From Symsagittifera roscoffensis (Eukaryota; Xenacoelomorpha; Acoela; Convolutidae), in contig NC_087062.1 in NCBI RefSeq assembly GCF_963678635.1, forward strand, positions 39,975,676-40,039,675: a stretch of 64,000 bases of DNA, written 5' to 3'. The first letter of the stretch is position 1. Each line of letters starts with the position of its first letter. The position numbers were made by a program, and so were the translations under genes. The notes under the pieces were generated by a model. The model made no database searches. It saw only the letters and a program-made list of their open reading frames with translations, and was not told the DNA's origin. Below are positions 38,601 through 50,600 of this stretch, in pieces.

Positions 38601-41600
38601 CTCTCTTAAAAGGAACACAAACTCCGCTATCAACAGCAAGCATGTAGAGGTCACAAAAACGTGATCGACTTCTAGTTTCGAAGGCGGAATTGAGTTTTTT
38701 GATTTCCCAGCGAAATAAAAGTTTTAATTGTTGAGTACCTATTGAATGCTTTCTGGCATTGCATTATCTTTGTTTCGACCATTGACAATAGGGAAGAATT
38801 TTGTATTCTGGTGTTTTCAAATGTCATAAGCATAGTGGTTACTTCTAAATAGGTCTTTTTTTGTTCAAATTTTTCTTTCAGGAAAAAGTGAGGAAATATG
38901 TTTACGCCAAGATTACATTTTTCGCGGTGACCTTGATTTTTTTCAGGTTCAGCTCATTTACTTCGTTAAAAGAAAGGCAATCTCCACTAGCCAACAGCAA
39001 AAGTGTAAAGGTCACGAAAAATATGATCAACTTCAAACAACTTCTAGTTTCGAAAGTGGAATTTAATTTTCAGATTTCCCAGTGAAATAGCAAATTTACT
39101 TGTTGATCCGGTTTTCTCAAGTTGGTTTAATTCATCAAAAAGTCTCAATTCTAAATTCAAAGAGCTTTAAGACTATTTTTGATATTCGAAAGATTACAAG
39201 TAAGTTTTTTCTGCTTACTTGCGTTTATTGATTCTTTTTCAACTGTCTGTTGGCTAGGTAGGATTTTCTTGATTTTATATTTACTTTAGGACAGGAACTA
39301 AGAAATTTGTTTCTATAGGAAAATTCGCATCAGCAGGCCAGTTAAACACAGATATTTCTTTCGAATATAATTGTTTAACTAGCCTTATCTTTAATAGGAT
39401 TTTTCTACTTATTCGAGCTTGCAAACGTAACTTGCTTTGAAGTTTTTTTTATCGATTAAACAGGTTCGTTTATTTCGAAATCTTGTGGCACCACGAAGCT
39501 TAGTGTGATAGTACGGTGCAACTTTTTCTTCAGCCTATGTCGCAAATAGGTTGAACTTTTGCAAACGTGAAAATGCTACTTTAGGTTCATTTTTGAAACG
39601 GGAGGCAGCATTAGCAGTATAATACCACGTGGTTTGGCATTTGCTTTGTTAGAAATAAGACCTCTGATGCTTTTTTTCAAAGTTTTAATCGAAATAAAAG
39701 TTGTTTGAAACTTTTAAGCGGAATAAAAGTTTTAATATTGAGTACATTATTTATTGAATGCTTTCTGGCCTCGCAGTATGTCTTTTTTCGACTGTTGACT
39801 ATAGAGAGAAACTTTGTATTCTGATGTGTTTTTAATGTTTCTAAGAGTCATTAGCGTAGTGATTTTTGCAGTTTTTTGTTCTTAGCGATTTTTTGTTCAA
39901 TTTTTTCGTTCCGGAAAAATTGATGAAATATGTTTACGCCAAAATTAGATTTTTCGCGGTAACCTTGATTTCTTTTCAACTTCAGCTCATTTGCTTCGTT
40001 AAAAGGAAGGCAATTTTACTTTTCAACAGCAAAAGTGTAAAGGTCACGAAAAAAATGATCAACTTCTAGTTTCGAAAATGGAATTTGTTTTTCAGATTTC
40101 CCAGTGAAATAGAAAGTTTGGTTATTGATCCGGTTTTTCAACTTGGTTTAGTTTCATCAAAAAGTGTCAACTATAATTTCAACAAGATTTAAGACATTTT
40201 TTTGAACGTTCGAAAAAATACAAGTCAGTTTTTCTGTTTACTTGCGTTTTTTGAATCTTTTTCAACTGTCTGTTGGCTAGGTTGGATTTTCTTGATTTTG
40301 TATTTACTTAAGGATAGGAACTATAGGATATTAAGTTTTATAGGAAAATGCACATCAGCACTGAATGCTGATTTCATTTCGAATATAATTGTTTAGCTGG
40401 CCTTATCTTCAAAACGGGTTGAATGTCCTGACCGCAGAATTCTTATAGCTCTTTGATTTTTCTACTTATTCGAACTTGTAAACGTAATTTGCTTAGAAGT
40501 ATTTTTTTTATCGATTAAACAGGTTGGGTTATATCAAAATCTTGTAGCACCAGCGTACTGTGATAGTATGGTGCAATTTTTGCTTCAGCCCAGGTCGCAA
40601 ATAGAAGTGCTACTTTTGGTGTAACTTTTGCAAACATGGAAATTCTACTTTAGGTTCATTTTTGAAACGGGAGGCAGCATTGGCGGTATAATACCACTTG
40701 CTTTGACATTTGCTCAGTAAAAAGTTAGGCCATTTGATGATTTTTTCATCAAATGAACCGAGAAAAGCTTTTTCTTCTTATAACAGTGGAGTGAAGTATA
40801 AAAATTACATTTCGAATTTATACTCAAATTTCGCTTTATACATCGAATTTATTACATGCAAAACTCGTCGACTTTTTTTGAATTTAGCCAACTTATATTG
40901 CGTAATTGCGAGAAAAAAATTCATCGTTATGCAATTTTTTTTTTCAATACGGATGATGGGTCCTAAACACTTTTAAAGCTTAATTACCCTTGTGATTAGC
41001 AAGGGTATTGCAACCGCGTACTAGACTTTTTTTCCAAGCAAACAACTTTGTTCACATGGCTCATCTGGACTTATTCGTGGTGCTACCTTGCTTCATAAGG
41101 AATTCGAATATTTAGCGTCACCGCCCACTTAGCTTGGAGGTCTATTATTCTCAGCTTATACTTGTCGGTTTAGTTGCCACATTTTAGAATTTTCTAGCTG
41201 TTGACAATTTTCATTGTAGTTGCTTTTAGTATTTTGATTTACTCCTGCAATTTGTTTCGCTGAAACATTTATTCGGCCCAAATTGTTTCGGCTCATAGTG
41301 TATCGGCTTAGTGTTCTAGTTTTGGGTCGTTTCAAGAGAAACCCAATTTTTATGCTCCCGTACGGATCGCACAAAATGCTTAAAAAAAATTCTTAGAATA
41401 GAATTTATTGTTCTAAGTTTCATGCAACAAATTTGTTTCCGGCTTTGGAATTTACAGTTTTTTGTCTTAGTAGCCGCTCGATAATTGTTTCTGATTTTCT
41501 ATTAAACGTCGTCGTGTTTTCGCAAATAGAACATCCTTACAGACACCATTCTAAATTTTTTAGTTTTTTTTTTGAATATTTTTCCTTTTTTTGTACTAAG

Positions 41601-44600
41601 TGGCCTTCCTTTTCTATCGGATATATTGCAATGCTGTTTTATGTGGTATCGCAAGTGATGTGAAGTGATTTGTTTTTTGTTTTCAGTGGCTCTGACATAG
41701 ATGCCATAGACGATGAGAGATTCACGGCTCTTCTGATCGCAGTGAGCAAGGGACATGAAGCTGTGACAGAGGTGTTAATGAATGCCAAGGCTGACATCAC
41801 ACTGGAGGATGAAAATGGAAAACACATATTGCATTGGGTGGCCGAGACAGAGAGTATACCTCTGGCCACAGTAAATATATTTCGAGTGTTATTAAGGACT
41901 GTTTATTTTGCTTCTTGTCAAAGTGAATATTGTATTCTTAAGACCCGAATCTTTTATCATGAAATGTACAATTATGCTTTTTCCCGGAGTCTTCCACCAC
42001 TATATTTTTGCTAAAAAATCAGTTTAACAAAAAATTGAATGTGAAACGAAATTTATGTGGAAAGCTCGGGGACTGGATACTTTTGCGTTACCCCCTTTTC
42101 TAACAAAGTTATGTTATTCATTGGTGGAAAAGTGACCTTGTGTTTAAGAGTAAGGAACGTAGTGAGGACTCTTATATAGGTCTTGCTGCTTTTTTGTCTT
42201 GCTTTTTTCAGGAAAAGTCTGAAAATTTATTCACGCTCAATTTTGATTTTTCGCGGTTGGACTTGTGATTTCTTTTTAAGTTCAGTGCATTTTTATTTTT
42301 AAAAGGAAGGCAAACTCCACTATCGAACAGCAAATTTGAAAATGGAAACTAATCATCAGATTTCCCAGCGAAATAAAAGTTTTACCTATTGATCCAGTTT
42401 TCTCAAATTGGGTTATTTTTATCATAAAAGTGTCCATCATAAATTGTTCTACAAATTCAAAGAGCTTTAAGGTCATCTGTTTTTTTCTTCGAAATTCAAA
42501 AGTAGGTTTTTTTTTCTTTTTCCTTGCGCTCATTACTCTTTTCCAACTGTTAGTTGGCTATGTTTCAAGCTTTCGGTTTGTCTGTTTTAGAAACTTCTGC
42601 AGAAAAATAATGTGAAAGGGATGTTGTCAGAGCGAGACAACGTAGGTAATACTGCTCTTCACATCGCAGCACGAAACGGATTGGCAGACATGCTCCAACT
42701 GTTCTACGACCATGGCGGCGACCTAGCTTTGAAAAACGAGGACGAAGAGACAGTTCTTCATTTAGCAGCTGTGTACGGAAGGACAAAGACAGTGAGGTTA
42801 ATTTGTAATTTGGATGATGACTTAGTGGGGTGTGAAGACGAGGACTCCAATACGGCGCTGCATCTGGCGGCCACGGAGGGTCACGAGAAAGTAGTGGGAT
42901 TGTTGATTCACTATCAGGCTGATGTAGAGTCCAGGTAGGGAACATTTTTTCCTAGGACTACTGAAATTTTAATGTTATTTTTTTTGACGATTTAGTGTCT
43001 ATGTTTTTTTTTGTAATAGCCTAAAGAATCCTTGAAGAGTTTAAATGAGTCTTTTTTCCAGAACGTAGATGACATATCATATTAGTGCAGGTTTGGATTT
43101 TAATCTTTTTATTGCTCAGTTCTTTTGCCTGTCTCGTGTTCTGTTCAATTTAAGCATTGTTTTAGGCTAATGCTCTTCTTATTTTATATTCTATATTCTC
43201 CGTTCAGCTTCTCTTTCTACATCCAACTTCGTGTTTTTGTATGAGAAACAGAAACTTGAGAATGCTATTTATATTTTAAAACTCGCATCCAAAAATTACC
43301 CTTTTTGGCAGGTTGTGAAGGTCTTTTGTAATCTTCAGGAACATCTCCCAATGGACTCCGTTGGACTGTGCCGCAGCCAAGGGCTTCACAAGGTGTGCGA
43401 GAATTCTTCTGGAAAATGATGCTCCGGTAGATGCTACTGACAAGTCCAGTATCACACCTCTCTATCTGGCCTGTCAGAACAACCACCCTAAAATGGTGAA
43501 GTTGCTGCTGGATTATGATGCGTCATTGGAGATAAGGTGTACCTCGAACGGAAAGAACCCACTGGACATTGCGATCGAGTCTCAGTCGAAGTAAGAGAGT
43601 CGTGCGTTTGGATTTTTGCATTAGTTAAGATGGAAATTTGATGGTTTCGAGAAAACGTACTTTTTCAAGAAAAAAATCAAAAAAAGTAGTGGCACTTCGT
43701 TATCTAAGAGTTTAATCAAGAGTGTTCTCTGCAGGCAGTGCGTTGAAACCATTCTGGACAATGAAGAGTGGTGGCAGTTTGCCATGCAGAACAGAACCGC
43801 TTTCAATGACAAGGACACGGTTCAGATCAACACGCCCATGCGAAAACTCATCCGTCGAATGCCAGGTCAGTCAATCTACAGTTTCTAGAAGTTTGAGAAG
43901 TGTTGCCAGATTCAAAGCTGGTCAATGAAGTAGCGGACAAGATTTTTGTTTTCATTTTGTCAACGAAGCACTATACTGAGTCATTCTATCTGATTCGTTG
44001 TTGCTGTTGCAGTAGCCTCGTTTACTCTTGACGACATTGGCTCCGTTTGTTTTGGCTAATAGTGGTTTCGTCTCGTCACTAGTTCAGTGATATTGGCCCC
44101 CAACGGGATAGGTAGAGCGTGTCACGAGAGTGGGTCATGCGGGCCTAGATAGCAAACAGTCCATATATTAGCCACTTTTGGGTCAATCGTGTTACGTTAG
44201 CTATTCAGGATGGGTCAGTATCCAGAGCGGAGATGTGCAAGTGTACGCCTAGCCTCACGTGAGAGTTTCTGTTCTTCTTCGAAGTTCACTCCTGGATTGG
44301 TCATAACCAAAAGTTTACTGTGGTTACTCTCATTAAAGTCTCATTGTTTAGTATGCAGATCTTTGAGGTCGATTTTGTATTGAATAATTGTAAAAACTGA
44401 ATCAGTTGGCAGGAGTACGGCAATTTTTTGCTCGTATTTTGTTTTAAATGTTGCTTTCAGTATGCGTCTGCTGTTTGAGTCTAAAATGCTATGATCTGCG
44501 AGTTCCGGAAGATATGTTTGGCAGATATGTTTTCCGAAGGAGAACTGTTTGGCAAGCATTTCATTATGCTCCTGAACAGGGAGAATTTCGGTTTCATCGT

Positions 44601-47600
44601 GTAATTGATCTATAGTCATTTGTTTTCTAAGGGCATCGTTTTGAAGTGTAATCATTACGCTAACTGATTGCTTTATAAGTGATGGCTAGTGTTTCTTTTT
44701 GACATCACCATTTGGTTTTTGCAAATTGTTTGAGGACTTTATTTCTTCGCAAAAATTGAGTGCATAAGTTTCAAATATGATTATGTTATCATAGGTAACA
44801 CTCAGGTTTTTTGGGATTTTGGATGTTTTTAATTGGTATCATCCAATATCGACTTTGGTTTCGTAGTTACTTTGGCAGACCAAGATGTAAAAGGAATTGC
44901 CATGGATTTGTCTTCAAGAGGAAGGTTTAAGTGCCTGTTCTTTAGCCATTTGTTGTGAAGTAAAAGTTGTAAAGCTCAATTGGATGTGGATCTCAAGCTA
45001 GTATTGTTATGTCATCAGCACAAGTGACTAGCTTAACATTTTCTCCTGTCTTTGGCATGGAGCTCATTTAGGTCAAAGAGTGTGGGCGAGGTAACACCAT
45101 CTTACAGTACACCTTGCTTAATCCTTTTCATGTCAGATTTTGCGTCTCTTAAATTCAACGTATGTGAAGCGTCCTTGGAGATAGGTTAATCGCCATCGCT
45201 TGGTGTTGGTTGTTAATTCTGAGTTGTATATGTCATTTAGAAGGCCGCTGTGATTTACTGTGTCAAATGCAGCTGTTAGATCAAGTGCAACCATGAGAGT
45301 TCCTTGTCATGGTTTCTCATGATTCAGTCCTTTGGTTATGATGTGATAGATACAGTTAATGGCAGTCACGGTGAACCGGGCTTTCCTAAAACCGTCTTGG
45401 TGGTCTGCTTGTTGTTTGTGTAGGTTTAGCTCAGGTAAGAAAGTCTTTTCCTTAAGTTTGGCGATTGAGGCCAATAGTGCAATGAGGCGGAAGCTTTTCG
45501 ATTTCTCGAGATCCTTACCTTGTTTAGAGAGGAATTATGCATGAGATTTTCCGCTTTTGCATAGCTTTGCGCCGTACTATGGTTGTCTGCGGTATCGAAT
45601 TAGTCATTCACATCACCGAAAATAAATACTATATTTAAACTTAAGTTGGTAGATGGGTGTATATTTAAGTTTTATTGCGCGACATAGTTCCATTAATTAT
45701 TAAACGAAAACTATGCTAAAATGCAAAATGAATTGAACACCGCAGTCATTGAAGCGAGCGTAATTTTGGATCGAACGGAATGGGTTCATATTGTATGCTA
45801 TTAATGTCTTTATTTTCAGAGATGGCTGTTAAGGCTTTCAACAACTGCATCATACCAGACAAGGTGCACGGACCAAATGACGAAGAGTTCAGCGTTACAT
45901 TCATTTACGAGTTCATAGACGACGACTATTCTATGACTAATTGGGTTCCGGAACCCTCTGGAACGTCGATCGATGGATCTACTCTGGAGACAGCATCAGC
46001 AAAGTCACCCGAAAACCAAAGTGACTTGGGATCCCTGAAGGACGGAGTGTCGTTAGCTGGAGAGGCGAAGGTGTACGTTGATGCAGATCCTATTTCAGGC
46101 AGAAATCCGCATGTTTTACCCGAGGCGAATAAATACGTTGATAGCACAAAGACATTGATCAACAACCACCCACTATCTGTCATGGTGAGAATTTGTAATC
46201 TCTGATTACACTTGCGTACTTTAGTGAGCGTAGTGTAAAAAAATAATACGACTATTCTTTTATTTCGAATCTAAGTCACAAATATTGGTGCCAATTTTAG
46301 TGGCACCTTTACGGCGTTTTGATTACACAGCATAGCTTGTGTTATAGTATGAACTCACTATTTTTTCCATTCTAAGTCGCAAATATTGTTGCGACAATTG
46401 TGTTCATTTTGAAAGTGTTCATTTTGATCAATAACCAGCTATTAAATACAGCCAATGCTAAAGATATTAACGCAGACTATTATATTGGAACTTCCTGTTT
46501 GATAAAAACAGGTATTATGAAAATGTATGGGATCGGGTTTTTTATTATTTTTTTTGTGACGTTTGGAAAGTTTTCGTTTTTCTCAAAAACTACTCTACCG
46601 ATTTTCAGAAGAGTGGTACGAATGGAAAGTCCGGCCACTCCCCTGTGTGCCTGCATACTCCCCTATCCTCTTTTTACCTTACCCCACTTTCTATAGGCTT
46701 CGAAAAAGTGTGTTGGGGTAAATTTTGTACCCAAATTTTTAGATTTTATACATTTTCTCAAAAACTACCCACGCAAATCTGCGATTTTGCGTTCAATGGT
46801 TAGAACAGGTTCTGGGAAGCTCCCCAATATAAGCGGCTACGCTCAAATCTTTTTTACACAAAAAGTTATGGCCTTCAAAATAGTCAACTTTTCGATTTTT
46901 TGACCATTTTCTGAAACGACTTTTCTGGAGAACTACCCTCCCAAATTTGATATTTTAGTTTCAATCGAACGGACGGGTTGTAGAGAGCTCCCCTGCTTTA
47001 GCGGATACGCTCAGATTTTTTTACACAAAAAGTTATGACCCTCTGAAAAGTCAATTTTTCGATTTTGTGACCGTTTTTCAAACTTTTTGACTTCTCAAAA
47101 ACTACCCACCCAAATCTAATAAGCAACGTCTTAAGCATCATTCAACCTAACCAGCTCTTGTTGTCACTTCATTTTTTAAGAAAACTTAAGTAATTGATGA
47201 AATTAACAGATTTTGAAGTCATTAAATTGGGATTTACTTTTCTTTGCTATAGGTCTGTTTTTGAAATTACTCTTGTCCTTCCGCATTAATACAAAAATGT
47301 CATAAATTTTCAACCGGGCATTTCAAGCTTAAGGTTGGCTCTAGTTCCTATTTGATAAAAACAGGTCTGATGAAATGTATGGCATCGGTTTTTTTTGTGT
47401 TTTTGTTATTTGTTTTTTTGAGACGCTTTGAAAAAATTTTCGTTTTTCTCATTAAATACTCTACCGATTTTCAAAAGAGTGGGTTTAATGAGAATTCCGG
47501 CCACTCCCTTGTGTTCTTGCTTGTTCCCCATCTCCCTTTTGACCTTACCCGACTTTCTACAGCCTTCGAAAAAGTGTTTGATGGAATTTTTGAACCCAAT

Positions 47601-50600
47601 TTTTTGAACTTCATGCATTTTCTCGAGAAGTACCCGAGCAAATCTGCGATTTTGGGTTCATTGTTTAGAACAGGCTGTGAGAAGCTCCCCGGCATCTGCG
47701 ATTAAGCTTATCTTTTGTTACACAAAAAGTTCTGGCTCTCGGAAAAGTCGAATTTTTGACTGTCATTTGAAACTTTTTGGATTTTCTCAAAAACTACCCT
47801 CCCAAATCTGAGATTTTGGTTCCAGTGTGAAGAACGGGTTGTGGGAAGCTCCACTTCATAAGCGGTTAGTCCTCTTTTTTGAAACAAAACTAATGACCTT
47901 CGGAGAAGTCAATTTTTTTTGCAGTTTTTCTACAATGTCTTGAAAACTACCATTTCAAACCTGAAATTTTATTTACAATGAAGAAAGAAAGGGTTAAGCT
48001 AAGCTGTCTGTTTTTTTGCTCTCGCCCATTTATCCTAACTCAAAAAAGTTTTGGCCTTCAGAAAAGTCAATGTTTTGATTTCTTGTTCGTTTCGTTAAAC
48101 TTTTGACTTTTCGAATACAACTCAATCTGATATCAAAGGTTTAATCAAGGAAAAAAGTTGTAGGAAGCCTGTGTGTAAACTGCTCATCTTTAAACTGGGA
48201 ACAAGAAACATGTTTTCTGGAAAATACCAAAATTACAAGTTTTTTCACTCATTTTTTAATAGAGCAACAACCAAACCGTTACCTGCAGGTTTAGCTGGGC
48301 CTCTAGTAACACTTTAGCTTCAAGGTATAATGGATCTGTAGTGTAGAGGTAGGGAAGGAGACCCGCAACAAAATAAGAGGGTTCGAACCTGGGCAGGGTC
48401 GGATGTTTTTAATGAGTTTTTCGTATACCAGTTTCAATGCGTCCGCTCTATAAATTGAGGCATGTTATTTGGTAAATTTCTTTTCTTTTTCAGATCGACT
48501 GGTACTGCTAATGCGTTATAATTGGCTTGCGTCACTTACCATTTATGTAGGCTCATAATTGGCGTGCGTCACTTAAGAAATTTTGTAGACTCAAAGTCTT
48601 ACCCAATCAGTTTTTCCCACTAGCGTTATCGGTCGTGTTTTTTGCTTGTGTATGCGAAGTGCAACTTCGCCTCTGTGTAGCATGTGCTTTGAAGTTGGAA
48701 TAGTAATAAGTTACCACAGTTGATGCTTTTTCAATTCATCAGTTGAACCGAAAAAAAAAGATATTTGTTTCAAACAACATAACAATCATAAAAATTTGTT
48801 TCAGATTTTTTCTAACTCAATATATCTCGCAGTCTTTTTGAAATGCCTAATTTATGCATAATCTGGCTTTATGCTTTCAGATAATCTGGTGGATGCCTTC
48901 AGATTGTCATTTTCCAAACTATTACTTGCAAAATTGAGTCTTGTGTCACTTTTGCTGAATGGAACTGACAATTTATCAGCATTTGTAGCTGCTTTTTTGT
49001 GACTTGTGTTTGCCGATTGTTAAGCGTTCGTGGCAGTGAGGAGAGGGACAGAAACTCCAAACCTCGAGGTCTCATGTTCGAATCCGATACATTGCAAAGT
49101 TTGACTAATTCGAGTTTTATTTCTATTTTTTTATTTTTTTCTTAAAAAGCTGCTTTTTGTTGTGCTCTCGCTGATGTTTGCTAAGCACAGCTTCGCCCCT
49201 GTGTAATGTTTGTGCCTCGGCTTATACTAAAAACTTGTATTTTACTGGTGTTTTTCAGTTCTTCGCTATTTCCGTCTTAAATTCTATTAACTAGCTAGCA
49301 ATGCTGCGCTGGCATTGTATCGCAAGTGATGCGCATTTCCGCTTTGCCTCTGTCATAAAATTTTCTCGAAATTGAAAGAGCTTCACGAAACAGGATATGA
49401 GTTGTTTCAGAAAACTTTGGTGTGCCAAAATAAGTTTTCAGAAAGATGGTATGATTCAAGGTCACCTAACAATCCACAATTGTCTGCAAACTTTGTTCAA
49501 ACTTAGCAGATTGCGCTTTTGAATTAACTTCGTCAAATTTTTTGGATTTCATTTTCACGAGCGAGGTCAGAGGCTCGATGTCACATAGCAAAAAAAATTT
49601 CAAGTGTCAATCAATGAAGTGAAGAAATGTATGTAGTTCTCCATGTGTTCTCGTAGTTTTTTCTTCTGGAAATTTTTTTAATTTGATCACACCAAGTGTG
49701 ATCTTTTGCGCTTTGACTTTTTTCTTTGTAAGTTCAATTCAAATTTATTTGCTAAATGATTCCAAATTCTATTGCTCAAAGCAAAGAAAATTAGACTCTT
49801 TACTCAAAAAAATTGGAAATGGTGCGAAGTGAAAATTTGTTGAGCATAATTGATTCTTGAAAAATAAAGAGCTCCAAAGTGGTATATTTTTTGTTTGAAT
49901 TTTAGTTTTTTTAGTTATTGGTTTTTCTAGTTTGTTTTTATTTCTGGAATTTTTTTTGTTTTGCCGATTCAGTTTTTAAGGTCGCTTTCAAGTTCATTTC
50001 CTACATTCACACTTTAACGTTCAAATTTGATATTTTTGCGGCTTGGCCTCTGATTTTTTCCAAGTTCAGTTCATTTGCTGGTGCTAAAAAGGAATCCTTT
50101 TCTGCACGTCCAAATGTCGCGAAAAAACGTGAAGTAAATTAGTGTCAAGAAACGGACTTGATATCGCAAAATATGCAGCAGTAAAACGTAGTCTATTGAT
50201 CCAGTTTTCTCAAATTGGGTTTGTATTATCAAAAAATGTCAATCATTAGAGTTTCTTTAAATTCAAAGAGCTTCAAGTTGATAATTGTCGCCTTTGAACC
50301 CTAAGGTTTGGGGTTGAGTCACGGCATGACCTTGTTTTTTCAATATGTATAAAATTGGAAAAAAAATTCCAGGAAAAATTGAATTGTCAGTCTTCCCTTA
50401 ATCTGATTATGTCTTGTCAGCTTACTTGCCACGGGGAGTTTTCTTCGTAGATTCAATGGTTTTTGATATACTCCTGTTATTTGTAATTTAATAGCCCTGC
50501 GTTGTATGTTATATTTTGTTTTTCTTTGTTGGTTAAGAGCTTTATTAGGCTTTTTTCTATGTGCGTATTCACCTTATTCTGTGTCGCTTCAAAGTCAAAA

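Noticed and set aside
47352..47705. 117-codon frame starting MIKTGLMKCM
   Set aside because: Lies in 168-bp family repeats; the equivalent frame in the duplicate (57864-58180) is shifted and differs in structure.
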